In this document: positions 1 through 13,745 of the stretch, piece after piece
Position numbering within the stretch: position 1 is the stretch's first letter
Layout: each line of letters opens with the position of its first letter
DNA from: Stercorarius parasiticus
Taxonomy: Eukaryota; Chordata; Aves; Charadriiformes; Stercorariidae
Assembly: GCA_013396915.1 (NCBI GenBank)
Contig: VWZL01003416.1
Location: forward strand, 517,261 to 581,260
DNA length: 64,000 nucleotides
Direction: 5' to 3'
Notes under the pieces: model-generated
What the model was told of the DNA's origin: nothing
Database searches by the model: none
Seen by the model: only the letters and a program-made list of their open reading frames with translations
Translations under genes and position numbers: made by a program

Positions 1-3000
1 TCTTTCTGGTAAGTGTGGGCAATCATGTGATTTCTGTGCCTCGTGGAGCTAATAAGACTTCACTTCTTTTCAGTGCCGCATGGATCGACTTGCTAATATT
101 TGTGAAACGCAAAGAAATTAGAATGATGAATGTCCTATAAATAAATAAATGTATCTCCATTATTAGCCAGGAAAGCTCTGTTTTGTTTCAAGAAGTGATT
201 ACTGAAAACGCTTTACCATGTATTTTATCAGCAAATAAGATGACATTAAGTGGCAATATGTTAAAATTAGTTGCCTTCCATTCTTTCAACTTTACTGGAA
301 AAAAGTAACGTTTTCTTTTCAGATTGTATTTCCCCAAGTATAAAACAGATGCATTTGGATAAATAGATTTGGAACGTATTATTAAATTAAATGAAGAAAA
401 GGGAACATAATGAAATAAAATCCAAGTATCTGAAAAAAAAAGAATTCTTTTCACAGGCCTGGAGTGGAAATCTAATGTTCCTTCTCTACTTTATCCTAGT
501 ATGAGGATGACAGGTATTCTATCATCTTCCAAAGTACCACCTGAGATGCCACTTCTGATCTGAACAAGAATGGGTTTCCATTCATGGAGAACCAATTCAA
601 AATCCAGTTAAATGTATTAAATCTATTTCTACATTGAGCACATTGTTTGTGCTTCGTACATTTGTTACTATTATTGCAATAAAATTAAATGGTGCCATCT
701 GAGATCAGGTTCCTGTTATACTTCTACATATTAATTGTAAAAGATGATTTTCAACAGAACAAGCAGAGGAAAGAAGTATTCTTTGGGGTAACTTGGGGTA
801 CCGAAATGAGGCACAGAGAAATGAATCCCACTCAGAGGCGTATGGGAGACCCATGATGGATCAGCTTCTCGCTTTTAGGGTTCCTGCGTTTGCCTTCCCA
901 AAGTCCCATTTAAAAAAGGTACTGAGCCAGCTCAGCACCCTTGTACTCGCCTCGGGGGCTGTGGAGGAACATCCTCGTTGGGGAAGTGAAGCCCTGGCTC
1001 AGCCCAAGCCCTGGCGCTTGCTGGAGCACACGAGGACGAGCACACCAGGGGACTGCGTGGCTGTCCCTGATGCAGTCAGTCCCAAGTGCTTTAACAGCGT
1101 GTCCCAGCTTAGTCATTCCAGCTCAGCTGGTCCTCACCGCCTTGTCAATGCTTTCTGCCCAACGTTTTGAAAACGGAAGAAACGGAACCTGCAGGAAGGT
1201 GTCGTACTTGTATATAATGGGAAATCTAGATCCCCACAGCCTGACTTCTGCCACTTGCATCTCTGGCCATTGAGTCTCTTCCCACCTTGGACCACTGGAG
1301 GAGGTATATTCACGCTCATCAGGACCTGAGCTCCCCTGATGTACATGATAAAAAAAAAAAGTTCTAAAGTAGGTTTAGAAAAGGGTTTTAAGTAAGGTCC
1401 TTATGAATTTGTCAAGAGACTAAATTGCTGAACACACTTAAATCAGAGCAACTTGTTAACCTTACTTTCTAAAGAAATTCTGCAAATGCATTTAAAAAAT
1501 GCAGTAACATATGAAGTCTCTGCTTCTAATCCAAATAAAAGACCCCTGTAACTGCAGGCCACGAAACAGAGCTGCTGGAGGAAGGCACACTGGAGTTATC
1601 TTCACAACTTGGAACACTGCAAAGGTTCAACAAGCATTTCAGAACAGAGTAGAAAATGGCATAAACCTCACAGACATCAGTCCCATCCCAGTGCCAAGCT
1701 ATCCTTAGGTGCCAAGGACTAAAGAATCCCGTGAACAGAGGGAGACAAGTGAATAAGAAACACAAAACAAAATCAGCACAATTAAGCAAGTAACTAAGAT
1801 ACAAAATCTCAAAACAGAACAAATGTGCCATATTGCTAAAAAATGTTGTTTTGCAGATACATGAATAAATTTACTTTCAAGCCAGGCCTTTTTTTTTTTT
1901 TTCCCAGTAGCTTCAGCCCTATTGCTTCCTCTGCACGTTGGCTTCCCCGGGTGCAACTTAGAAATGGCCTCTACGTTTCCCTACTTTAGCTATGCAGCTG
2001 AGGTGAAACCAAGACGAACGAATCATTGCATCCTGTCCACGCTTTCTCATCTGCTGGCTCAAAAGCGCAGAGCAGAACAAAACAAATGTAGGGAAAAGCG
2101 CAGCACGGGTAAAGCAGCAAAAGGGGGAAAGAAATAAAATGGAAAAGCCTAGGAATTCAGTAAGAGGGGAGAAGCAAGGAAGATCTCAGGAGGGAATAGA
2201 GAAATAAGGGAAGACAATAGGAGTGTGAAACATGGTTGGGTGATGTGCAGAACTAATGAAACTGAGTTTCCTGGGTCTTTGTGGCTGGGCTCTCTGGTGT
2301 CTAACAGCGTGCAAGCACTGAGCAAAGATTTCCCCGTGGTTGGAGTATTCACAGCGTCTCTCCCTCGTGTGAATTTTCCTAGTGTCTGTTTAGGGGGTTG
2401 TTCATGAGGCAGTAATTTGGAGGTAGGATCCAGGGACATCCACGTAAACAATAATTAAACTGTTTTCCTCAACAAAAGAAAAAAAAATTAATGCTGTATT
2501 TAGAATGAAATGGGACTTGAGGAAAGATGCAAAATGGAAACAAAAGTGAAATAGAAAATGAGAAGAATGTTTTGGTTTTTAAACTTAAATGACTAATGGG
2601 AGAGGAAAAAACCTCTGGATGGAGAGCGACTGGAGAGTGGTTGAGACAAGTGCCTAAAAAGCTCCGTATTTCCAGATGAGCTCCCTGAATGGAGGTGGCT
2701 GAGATGTGAAGAGGTTGATTTTAGGTGACAGAAAGAAACAAGGCATTTTGGGTAGGTGGGAGGTGATTGGAAGAAACACATTGTGGTCTCTGGAAAGTGC
2801 TGAGGCTGGACTGTAAATTTGGGTGAGGTGAAGAAAATGAAAAGCTGCTCCCTCATTAGTCCCCACTCCATTAAACACAAAGGTAATAGAGGAGGAGATG
2901 TGGGTTTCCTCTGTGATGGCCAGGAGCCCTCCGTTCCCTCACAGGACTATCCCCACTGCGAGCAGCACCAAAGCTACAGCCAGCTTACGAAAAGCAAGAT

Positions 3001-3013
3001 ATTAATACCCTTT
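1..3013. other. Gene-free stretch, mostly unique sequence
   Basis: I recognise no gene here. Open frames reach 125 codons (793-1170, +) and about 100 codons (1526-1831 and 2149-2451, -). They overlap one another in several frames, lack a recognisable domain and are not bounded by convincing splice sites. A GC-richer bump lies at about 940-1340 within otherwise AT-rich DNA. A short ancient-repeat-like segment sits at about 785-830 and is listed separately. Scattered A and T runs occur, for example near 1350 and 1890. The whole is compatible with intron or intergenic DNA. Confidence 0.6.
785..830 (+). repeat. Possible ancient SINE/MIR-like scrap
   Basis: The segment around 803-820 reads like the widespread amniote core that contains AATGAGGCACAGAGAA (the 'gaaactgaggcacagag' motif of MIR- and L2-tail-type repeats). 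Only about 45 bases are alignable by eye and the flanks are not recognisable. The family name is tentative. A chance match is possible at this length. Confidence 0.3.
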
Positions 3014-3041
3014 ATATTAAATATTAAATATTAAATATTAA
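3014..3041. repeat. Tandem 7-mer (ATATTAA)x4
   Basis: Four perfect head-to-tail copies of ATATTAA occupy 28 bases, followed by a partial unit. Perfect copies suggest recent slippage, so the locus may be length-polymorphic. It lies about 190 bases upstream of the C-rich minisatellite. Confidence 0.95.
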
Positions 3042-3204
3042 AACGTTCCAGATGTGATAACCCAGGCCCCACCTAGACCCCTTCTGAGCATGGCTTAGAG
3101 ACTGGCAGCTTTTTCACTTACCAGCTAGGCCTCCGTCTGCTGTTGGCAGCTGCGGTGCCAGGCGGAATGTTTCAAGGTTTGAAAGACAACATTCCAGGTG
3201 TCCT

Positions 3205-3500
3205 TGGAGACCCCACCACCTGGTGTCCCACACCTCCCCACGTCCTAACTGCCTGCTGTCCCTGGCAAACCCTGCATCTTCACCACCCCGTGTCCCCCCG
3301 TATCCCTGGTGTTCCCCACATCCTTACCACCCAATGTCTGTCTCCCCCCCACCCTGTGCCCCCGCCTCTGTCACCGTCACCTGGTGTCCCCTACATCCCC
3401 GGCACTTCGCCTATTGCCACCACCCACTGTCCCCCATGTCACCCTGTGCCCACTAACTGTCATCCCCAGCCCCCATGCTGCCTGCCACCATTCCTCCACC
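3205..3500 (+). repeat. Degenerate C-rich minisatellite, period 44-47 bp
   Basis: The + strand is strongly C-rich and G-poor. Variants of a unit built around ACCACC...TGTCCCCC...CATCC recur. Successive ACCAC/ACCGTCACC landmarks start at about 3215, 3282, 3326, 3373 and 3419, giving spacings of 67, 44, 47 and 46 bases. The first unit is therefore longer and the later ones are regular. Low stop-codon content of such DNA explains the overlapping open frames on both strands (for example 143 codons at 3143-3574), which I do not call genes. A run at 3344-3363 (C7, ACCC, TGTG, C5) could form a G-quadruplex on the minus strand. No similar array is seen elsewhere in the window. Confidence 0.7.
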
Positions 3501-6500
3501 TGCATCATGAGACCCCAGGCTTGGCCGTGACTCAGTGGCTAAAAACAAAGGTGGCAAATCTGTGTTATACATGAGTCCTCCCAGGCTAAGTAGGAAGTCC
3601 AACCCACCCAACTTGCATTTAGTTATGCTGGGTGATGGCTCCATATGGGGCAATAAATTTGAAGCTCATTTTAAACCTGGTTGAGATAACTACTCAGCTT
3701 CCTACTTGGCAATCAGGATCTGATCAATTTTTTAAAATATCTTAACAATGTGCATCTTAATATAACAGAAGTGTAAAACAAAAAAAGAAGTCAGAATTGC
3801 AAAAGGTGAAGTAATCAGCAGGCTTATTATAGACGCTGTCATGCTGCTCAAGTCCCCTGATTTAAGTTAAAAAAAGAAAAAAAAAAGTATTAGTGCAGAT
3901 GGATTGCTCATAAGATGTATTCAAAGTTGCTAGTCCAAACAGCATAATTTTTAAGGCTAAGCATTCCCTATACAGCAATGTTTGAACCGAATGCTTTTTA
4001 TGGATGCGATTAGTTCGTATAGTTGTGCGATTATGCACATGGGATCTGATTCACGGGATTGCTTCTTTCTTCCTTGACAAAAGATAGATGTAAGAAAAAG
4101 CCTAAAAAGGTTTGTGCTGGTTAAAAATATTCATGAAAAGTAAAACTTCAGGTTTAGGAAAGCCACATAAGGAGCAAAAATGGAGTTTCTAGATCTTTTG
4201 AAATTTCTACTGTGCAAAGAGTTGTAGTGTTTAAGGCTCATAAAGTAGATTAAGAGTCCGGTGACATACAAGAGTGGATTTTTTTCTCTGCGCTCTGTTT
4301 GGCTATATATCAATAGGTCTTCTAGGCAGAGGAAAAGCCTTGCTGACTACATCAAAGATTCCTTATTAGGTACAGACCTTAAAAAATAAAAAATAGGCCC
4401 ACTTGAAAAATGTTTGTCAGGTATTTTTTAGAGGAGATTTTGTTTCTTCACTAAAAATATGGGCCCCCCCCTAAAAATATCCTTTTTGGCTGAAAAATAA
4501 ACAAGAAAATAAAGTAGTTGTGTTTGATTAAAATGTGACTTATCTGAGAAGCAGGCTGCATTGGTCTCTGTGATACATAGCCCAAGCAAGGAGTGCAAAT
4601 TAAATACAAGGACGTGAAGCGTTGAGGCCACACCTTTCACAAGACATTGAAACAAAATTCTCAAACTAAAGTGCTTTGATTTTCATGTCCAAAATGGCTT
4701 GTCTTAAATACTTCCATGAAAAGTTGCAGGTAGCCAAAGGTAGGCAGGGGAGGGCTTTGGAGAGTGTCCGGGACAAACAGCAAGGCATTGATTTCCAGCA
4801 TGGGCAGCCCTCGGACGGGAGCAGTCACAGCCCTTGGTGAGAAGACACGTCACATTGCTGCTACGTCCCTCTGACAGCAGTAGAGAAAATAAGGATTGCC
4901 ATCACATACTCTTGCAGATTTTTTCCAGTCAAAAGCTGGACTGCTACATTATTTTTTGAAAGTATGCTTTTTATAGTACTCGGATGACTACATGGCTCAC
5001 CCACCTTTGAAGAGACGCAACGCAACATTCATATGTTCAAAGGTAAACGTGCATATGACCGTTGTTCATTTTGGAAGGTTCTGGAAATAAATTGTAAAGG
5101 ACCTCAGGAGAAGTCATGGCTTTGGGAGCTGGAGAGAAGATGTACTGGACAGGGAGGGTCACAGATGTTTCCTACTGATCTGTTCGCTTATAATTTGCAA
5201 TTTCCCATTGCTAACGGGGTTGACTTTTGCTAGGTGATTTGCATGCAGGGACTTGTTAGCTACAGATCATACACTAGCGGCAGCTTTTGTTTGGAGTAGG
5301 AGCTATCTGGAAAACTGCTGTAAGAGGCCTAGTGTTAGGATATTTATTGGAGGTAAATCCCCTCTCTTATCAAGATTAATGAACGTGAGCAGAGACTCGT
5401 ACTCAAGGCACCATGGAGTTACGCAGCTACTGTTAAATCCTTAGGGAGGCAGTTACCTCTCTGGTAGCTGTGCCCTTCATAAAGCATAGGCTCTTGCATT
5501 ACTGGTAGATTTGCATGTTCCCATATCCAATAACTCTGAGTAAATGGCATATTTAGAGCATCTATCGTAGCATTAAGAAAAGGTTTCTGCCATGCTGTGG
5601 TGATGGAGAACATCTTGTGACACCCTGGAATTGAATCCTCCTATCCGGAACATACCCTCTGGCTTTGGATACCCCCATGCCTACTTCCTGCAAAACACAT
5701 TAATTTTGGAGGCCTGTTTGTTTTAATGCCTTTAACTGCCTACGTCATTCCTGAGAACGGATGAAGCTGTGATATGTAGGCACATTAGTCTAAAATTCAG
5801 GATAATGCAGGACTGAGGTGAAAACAAGGAGTATTGCTAACACTCGGGCCAGTGGTGGGGAAGGAGAAGCCCAAGGGAAAACAGCAACCTCTGTCTCTGT
5901 AACCGTTTAAAAAAAAATGATAAAAAAGACCAGCGGAAAGTTGGAGGAATTTAGTCCTTAATGCAGCCAGGCTCCTGCCCCTCCCCTCCCTGCTATTTTT
6001 AAACAAATTACTTTTAATATTACCTAGACATTAATGTTTTAGATTGGGTACTATTCATGCTCCATAACCGCTTTTCATAAATGTTTTAATGGGTCCAGGC
6101 CCAATTCCACTGAGGTCAATTAGAAGATTCCAAATAAATCCTTCCTTCCCCTCCTCGCATTAGTATGCAGCTTGTAAGAGGGCTGACATTGGTCTGTGCT
6201 TTTATCTTAAAATAATCCAAAAGACGATTTTCCTATGGGAAGAACTATCACTATATAATTTGTGGGTGGTACTTAAAGGGATGTTACCCAGGTAAAAACA
6301 CTTATCTTTAATTTAGGGCCCAATTTTCAGACATGCCGAACACAATTCTACCTGAAGTTAAATATAGGCTTTTGTGGTCAATACCCCTGAAAACCAGAAC
6401 CATAATTTTTAACGTATCTCATTTTGTCTCAGACTTTTATTGTCCAGAATTAGGTCTAAAATAGTTTGGAAGTGCATTTCAATGTGTTCTTTCTGCAAAT

Positions 6501-8985
6501 ATTGCAGCAAAATAAAGTGGTATATTATGATAAAAATACGTTCTGTTTTATTTATGTCATAACTTCATGCCTGTGAGTATCCGACTTTAATGAAATTCAT
6601 TTTTAAATGGACTTCAAACTTTAAATAACTAAAAGCATCTTTCTTCACAACAAGAATATAGTAGGTCTTTGGTCTGATATGCCATAAAAAAATGGAGGAT
6701 GAGCTGTAAAATACCTTGGCAAATATTGATTTTTTTTGTTAGTTCATATTATGGATGGCTAACTGGATAAATACTACGATGGTTTGGTGCAGAGACCTGA
6801 GCTCAAAATTCTGTTGTACATCTGAACTTGCAGTAAGGTCTGGGGCAAATAGTTTACTGAATGAGGCCCTAAGCCTTTGTGCTTTACACGCCTAAGTCTC
6901 TGAACCCCAAAGGTCTAGCTTTAATCATAACTAGTTTGACAATACTCCTTTAATGCTCTTTAAATGCAATTTTATAAGTACTTTTTGGCATACTTTAAGT
7001 GCAGAGTTTCACATTTGTCTAGGATGTTTTAAGAAATTGGAAATGATTTCTGGTATTTGAAACCAAGCTTGAAATTGTGCTGAAAACACTGTTCTCGCAG
7101 AGACTTTTTGGCCGAATTAATTACAATAGAATCAAGCTGTGGCATGTGGGACAAGAAACATCTGGTGATAACCTTGGCTGATCTTACTGTAGGTTGCATC
7201 CACGAGTCTGAATAGTTTTCTGGACATATTGATATAGCCATTACGGCCGTTTTCAATTTATGTACTTGTGATGGCTTTGGCCATCTTGACAAAAAAATGC
7301 CACACTTAGGTCAAGGACTCTGGAACCATTAGCTTTCAGTGAGAAATTACTTGCGGACTCATTATATGTTCATTGTCTAAGGCCCCTTGTAATAGGAAAT
7401 CTGTTTTGTACATTAGCAATGTACATCATTAGCTTTGTATATTCCAACTGGAACTATTAGAAACACATCTTCCTCCAAGAAGAGAACTTGAAACAATTCA
7501 ACAAAAGAAATAAGAAATCAAGCTGTGCTATTCTTTTCATTGTCGTCTAGTTATATTATCTGTGTATGCATACATGTACTGAGGAAATTTAATGGCTAAA
7601 TAGCTTCAAGATAATTCTAGCTTTTTAAAAGCAAATAGAAAATCATCACTCTGTGCAGCTGAAGCAACCATACAGCACTGGGAAAAAAATCCACATATGC
7701 CCAATACGTAGCTATATTGCGTTTTTTATTGTCAGCTGCCCTGTGCCGAAGCAAAATGTCACCCCTGCAATCTGGTAGCGTTCTCTGTCCACTCTGATGA
7801 GAAATAAAGGATAGGAATAGATGCAGGGCAAACAAAAGCCAAGCTGCTTTAGATGTTGATGTCTTCTGAGCGCCAAAATACTTCTGGAGTTTTAAATTTT
7901 AGAAACATATAGCTCTCAGACTCAGATTATCTGAAAATTGAAAACAAAGACAGAGTAATCATGCACATAAACATACTAAATCCCACTGAACTTTCTAATA
8001 AAATAAAAAATCCTGACGCTTGCTGGAAGAAATATTTTCAGTTGATACGGCCTCTCGGACAAAAAGGGACAGCTTCATCATATTGCTCTTTTTTTCTGCC
8101 ACTGCACCCTTGCGTGCGCTTCTCCTGAAACATGAAACCGTCCTGAACTTGTGCAGATTCCAGCTGCAGCATCGATGGGTGCTTTACAAAGGAAAAATTC
8201 TGTGAAATGGGTCCATTTGGGATGTACCTCTGGTCTCTCTGCTCCCTCGTGCATGGCGGGTTTACAGCAGAGTGAAGTCATCCCACGGGGGCAGGAGCCC
8301 AGCTTTGGCCTCCCCGCGACAGCTCCCTCCCAGAGCTCTGCCGCACAAGTCAGCGCAGAATTGACTCACGACGGCGGTGGTTTTACGGCTTACCTGCTGC
8401 GCTTCTCTTTCTTCCCTGGCACAAAACCCGGCAGCTGGGGTTCTGCAGAGGCACCAAGTTGGATGGAATGGGTTCTGAAAGACTGTAACGAATATTACTA
8501 CCTGTTTGCAATAGGTGGCACACATAGTTTGTGCTTTCTAGAGGCAATTGGAATTGGCTTTGTATAGAAAATCTAGACAAATATTGTCTTTTCTGCCAAA
8601 GAATTCTTTTTTTTTTTTCCAGATCTTCAAGTCTTCGGTATACCCAGATTTATGCTGCTCTGCCACTGTATTTATTGTAAATTGTGAGTATTTTGCTTAG
8701 TTGCAGGTAGCTACAGGGTTTTAACAATCTGTGGACGTTGATCACTGAAGCACTGTTTAAGTATGGAAAAAAGTCTATAAAATCCTTTTGACCTTCATGG
8801 TATCCACAAATCCAGCAAACCTCTTTTACATTAGATTTTAGAGATACCCAGGGCATATACATTTTAAATTACGCAGTCAGTCCAGGAGAAAACTGGTTTT
8901 CCCTGCATATCAGATACATCGAGACACGTATTAAGTGTCTCCTGAATCTATAAAGAAATGTTTCTATTCTACTTCATGGATGTGG
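3501..8985. other. Gene-free stretch, AT-rich unique DNA
   Basis: No gene recognised. The longest frame here is 138 codons at 8151-8567 (+), which lies in a GC-richer segment, resembles no family I know and overlaps open frames on the minus strand. Segments at about 6090-6125 and 6315-6370 contain pieces like GGCCCAATT...TTGA/GTCAAT that recall an ancient amniote repeat, but they are too short to call firmly. Homopolymer runs include C7 near 4465 and T12 near 8608. Confidence 0.55.
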
Positions 8986-9060
8986 GCCTGATTCTCTTAC
9001 TTTGACCGGTGTAATTTCATTGACTGCCACAGAACTACAGCTGCATCCTGCCTATGAAAA
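8984..9060 (+). repeat. Ancient amniote interspersed repeat scrap (GGGCCTGATTCTC...GGTGTAA type)
   Basis: The segment begins GGGCCTGATTCTCTTACTT, continues through ACCGGTGTAATTTCATTGAC and ends in a degraded GAACTACAGCTGCAT part. This order matches a repeat I know from reptile and bird genomes in which GGCCTGATTCTC is followed by CTGGTGTAAAT and ATTGACTTCAATGGAGTTAC. I cannot name the family with certainty. Similar scraps occur at 27000-27095, 36412-36480 and 57905-58020. Confidence 0.45.
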
Positions 9061-9933
9061 TGATAAACCCAGCTCTTTTGTTGATCACAGTATGTGGCCT
9101 AGAGATACAAGGGAGACTTTACTTAAAAGTCTCATGCCAGTTGCCTTACATCTTGGTGCAAAACTGAAAGTTAACATTTTAAGAAATGTGTATTGTAAAT
9201 AGTTTATGAAGAACACTTTTTTTTTCCCGTTTAAGCTGCTGGTATTCAAGACTTCACATGATTTGTTGGATTCCACGTAAAATCCCCAAATATGGTGTTA
9301 ATTTTTCCCTGGGGATTTTATGTATTTATCGATATGCAGCTTGTTTTCTTTAGCTGTATTTGAAAGCTTTCACAGTACAATGAGGTCCTAATTTTTACAG
9401 CCAATCAAAGATGTGCCTTCCATGTAATCAACTGTTTGCTTGTATAGCAGAACAAAGCAATGCCCTATGAAAAATTAAGTTGTATTTATTTTTTAATCTA
9501 GTACTCAGAATATTAGGTATATGAATCACATAAACCAGAATCTAATTAAATTATCAGTTCCCACAGCAAGTTCTGCATGTTCTACAAATACATCTAAAAT
9601 TGTATTAATCATATCCCTGCTTATGAATTCCCCAAGCTAAAGCTTTTGATGTTGCCTGCTAAATTCTTAGCAGAAATTACAAAAATCCAAATACTAACAG
9701 GGCAACTGAAACCACCCTGTTGCTTTAACAACAGTATTTTTCAGGGATAAATTCTGACTCTCAAAGTCGCGCTCCTGTTTGGCTACCAACAGGTATTTGC
9801 AAACATGGCAGGCTTTTCTGCTCTTACTGGGCTCATATCTGGCACAAAATTGTGCAGCAACAGGGAACAAACTAATCAAAAAAACCATCCAGATTTTTAC
9901 CAGTGTCTGTCAGACTGCAATTTTTCCCCTAGG

Positions 9934-9947
9934 CCAGCAGGGTGCAG
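9934..9947 (+). promoter_or_regulatory. CTCF-like core motif
   Basis: CCAGCAGGGTGCAG matches the commonly used CTCF core CCASYAGRKGGCRS with one mismatch (T for G at the tenth position). Words this good arise by chance in tens of kilobases, so this is only a candidate. Confidence 0.25.
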
Positions 9948-12022
9948 TGTTAAAAAGGCGGGTTTGGTAACTGAAGAGCTTGTTCTCCAGGCTCATTAAT
10001 CACAGCTGGACGCATAGCAAGTATCTCACGCAACACCTCATCCAGGCTGCTGTCTAGCAAAGGAGATACAGATTGTCTCTTGACCTGCTGCTCTCAGCTA
10101 GTAGGCAGCGTGTCCACTTGGACTTTCCTTCTGGAGCCCACCCGTCATCCAGGAGAACTTAATGCATTCAAACCAGGCTACCCATCTGGTATCATCCCAG
10201 CACTGATTTTTAAGTCTAAACGGAGAGCAAAAACATCTCCTAAAGCAACTCTTCTCTTGTGTTCCTCCTGATACACCTCACAGCTAAGTACAACAGTTTT
10301 CTTATCTGACTGAGGTCTACCGTTCAGGTTTGGAATTTGCTTCCCTTTGCAGAGTTGAGCCAATGTCAGGAGAAGACAGCTGCAAGAGAAAAGAAGAAAT
10401 TTTTCGTGTGTTTCAAATTCTTGAAGTCATTCCCTTTGTATACAGATAAAATTTCTGTACAGAACATACTTTCCAGTCATAGATATAACCTGAACAAAAA
10501 CCCTGGTGAGTAAGAGCAGCAAATATCTCTCAGACAAACATGTAACTGCTGGTCATGTTTGTACAATAAATGATGCTGAGACTCAGTATTCCATGGACAC
10601 ACTTAAAAGATACTTCATTTGTAAAAATAGTTGCCTTACAAAATGCGGCTTCTGAGTGTACTTGTCTTGCTGACCAAAAATTACACAAATGTTTGGAGTG
10701 TTCTTCCTTCTTTCCATTTGCCTCAATAGGAAAAATTAAGCTGCTAGTTAAGGAACAATCTTCCGTGATACGGCATTTGCCTGTATCAAGGAACTACATA
10801 CCTGCACACGCAGGTTACAAGCGGCTCACAAACACTGGGGGAGATAAAGCGATAGAGGTAAGAACCTGAAGGCCAAGGTGATGAAGACTATGTTCAAGTT
10901 CTCCTAAATGGTACTGGCATACTGAATTTCTCACGTTTAGCCATAGACGACATAGAAAACAATGGCAGTTCTGCAAGTAACGGTAATTTGATTGCTCATG
11001 GTCACTCATGAGCATTGAAACATAACTTCAAAGGTCCTTGTCTTGCTGCAAAGATGGTTTGGGTTGTAATTCAAGGGTTGCCCTGAATAATGTTCTGTCT
11101 GCTGGCAAAACTTTGAGTATGAGTATTCTGCTGCTGTTAATTTGATTTGGCTGGTTTCTCAGAGGGTGTGAACTAAAGCTGAACTTACTATTACTCATCA
11201 GTGGCTAACACAAGCACTTTACAACAAATAGACTAGCTCCATTTGAGTACTTTTCAGGGATTTCCTTTGTGTATTCAGGAAGGACAGGCAAATTATTTCG
11301 AAATTAAATGTGTAGAATGACCCAGTTTATTGCACCTTAAATAACTGTGGAACACATCTTTGAGAAATCCCAGATCCATAGAAAAATACATTACCTGCAA
11401 GGGTGTAATAATGCTGAAGGGCTGGCTATTTTTCCTAAGCTAGGCTAATTCAAGAGAAGTGAAGGGAGTGCAGCTCACTTGTGTTCTCTCTGTAGTATAA
11501 CGTAGCCTCATCTGCCTGTGGTCACAAAAAAAGTCTGTGATGGGGCATGAAAGTAAATCTGTAGCTTAGTCCCTCTGTAGCATCCTAGCCACTGAAAAAA
11601 GAGAAGCCGGCAAAAAAGTAGAGTAGAGAAAGCAAGTAGAGAAAAAAGGCACTTCCTCCCTAGTTATCTCCTCACTTTATATTTTTATGTCTTTTGTGTT
11701 TTGAAGTCCTTGCAAAAATTTTTCCTTGTAGCATAGTTATCTTCAACACAAAATAATCTGATATCCCACTTATCTGCAATTTTAGCAGGCTTCGTGCACC
11801 ACATTCATATCTAGCAATTGTTAGAATGATGACTTTATCAGTTGCCAATATTTGTTCATTCAGTATGCAACCGAAAGTAATCTTAGCTCACAGAGTTTTT
11901 AAAAATATTTTCCATAGAAGTTAACGCCTGAAATACATGAAATAAAGTTCAGTGTAATTAATATAGTAAAAGTCTCAGTCACCAAAAGGAAATTGCAGAA
12001 TGTGGGTGTCATGCTGCTACCT

Positions 12023-12035
12023 GTTGCCTAGCAAT
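12023..12035. promoter_or_regulatory. X-box-like (RFX) word
   Basis: GTTGCCTAGCAAT consists of two inverted RFX half-sites (GTTGCC and AGCAAT) separated by a single T. The last base differs from the ideal C. It could bind an RFX factor, but occupancy cannot be inferred. It is one of three such words in the window. Confidence 0.2.
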
Positions 12036-13745
12036 GTTGCATACGTGTGGCACAAGATTGATAGATATCACCCACTCAGATCGCTGGATTCAGACCTTCA
12101 CCGACGAGTTGTCGGTTGGAAAAACTGCCAAGAATCAGAGAGAGAAATAACAGATGGGAAGAGAAGCATTGCAGAGTAACTTCGTCTCAGTGTCCAGCAC
12201 CGTACTAGCCAAAAGATCGCGGATGTTAAACTTTATTGAGTCTATTGTTCCAAAGGTCTATGAAAATATATGTATATAAGTATATATGTAAAAGAAAACT
12301 TGCTTCCTAGCTAGGTATATCTGGGTCGTTCAAGTTGAGGTAATGATATCCTGAAATTAAAATGGCAATTCAGTTTCATAATTTTTAGTGACTCACACTG
12401 CATTACCTTTAAGTAGGTTGAACAGAAAATTCTCTGATATTATAGATAATTATAATGTTATTATAGCATTCCTGATAGCAAATGCTAAAGTGAAGATTAA
12501 GATGCAACATAGCATTTTAAGCAACTCATATCTTCTCAAAATATACTTTTTGCTAAAATTTTCCATGATCCACTTGGCTTCAAAATCAGCTTTTTCTGAG
12601 AAATCTTTCTATGGAATTAGTTCTGCCATTTTTGAACCGAGTCGAGGAGCCTCCATATGTTCTACTTAAATTCTGGACTTGCATAATTCCAAAAAATGAC
12701 TAAAGATAGAAGCCTCAGACCTGACAGCTTTTATAATTCTCATTAGAGGAAGAAAATAATCTTGGTTTGAAGAAAATTAATTAAGTGTTTAAAAATAATG
12801 GCATCCAAAACAATTTCCGGCACGTGCACAAGGACAGTCTGAAGACGTTTTTTCAGGCCAAAATGGTTTTAACTAACTGTTATGTAAGAAGGCACGCTCT
12901 TAACTGTTTAAAGTCGTTACACTTGAGGAAAGCCTTATCTCTTTAGCCCCATTCATTTATAAGGATTCATTAAAATAATACGAAGCACCAGAAAAATCTA
13001 ATTATAAAAAGACCAAACAATCAATCCAATAGAGCATGAACTGAACAGCCGTCTGTTGAACGGTCCCGTTTGCAAAGAATTCAAGATCCATCTTAGTCAC
13101 GGAAAACAGAGGAACGAGCAACACAAATGCCAAGGAAGGCAAGGTAAATAATGAGTGAGACAAGTAAAATAAATGGGAATTACAGTTGATCCTAATGCCC
13201 GGGAAGGGTGTGGGTTGCTTTTTTTGAGAACACAACAGTGGATCATCGGTGGATGCTGAAGAGAATGAGAGTACCAGTCCAGACTAGCAAAATTCACTGG
13301 ATAATATGGAGAGGGATGCGATGGCACGGAGCACATAGGGCTACCGTCATCGGCAAGCTCCTCTGGAGCCTGTGGTGTCAGAGCTGTGCTAGCTCCAGCC
13401 GTGAGCCTGGGCTCAGTGCCTCCATGATGAGACTCCACAAACATCCACTCTACGCCTCATTTTAAGGTGGAAACATTTCCCTAACAACGCACTCAGGAAA
13501 GGGCTTTTTGTGTTCACAAGGAATACGTTAATTGCATTCCGGTTTTGCTGACATTTGGTGTTGTTCGAGGCACTTAAATAATATTTTCAGAAGTACCAAA
13601 TGACTTAGAAACCACAAGTACTAGTGAGCACGCTGCTGCCTCCCAGTCAGCTCCTGAAACACCCACGCAGCAGTTGCTGCTCACCACAACCAACTCCCAC
13701 ACTCAGCTTGGGACCTGGGGCCTCTTACATCCAGCCTCAGACCCA

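Larger units (their letters stand above)
9061..13745. other. Gene-free stretch
   Basis: No coding gene or RNA gene recognised. Frames reach 99-115 codons (10570-10869 +; 13097-13444 -) without a domain. A CTCF-like word and an X-box-like word are listed separately. A TA-rich patch with ATATATGTATATAAG words lies at about 12267-12297. The region 13300-13440 is somewhat GC-richer than its surroundings. Confidence 0.55.

Noticed and set aside
3143..3574. 143-codon proline/histidine-rich plus-strand ORF
   Set aside because: It is the translation of a degenerate C-rich minisatellite and is open in several frames.
8151..8567. 138-codon plus-strand ORF
   Set aside because: No known domain, overlapped by minus-strand frames, and bounded by no convincing splice sites.
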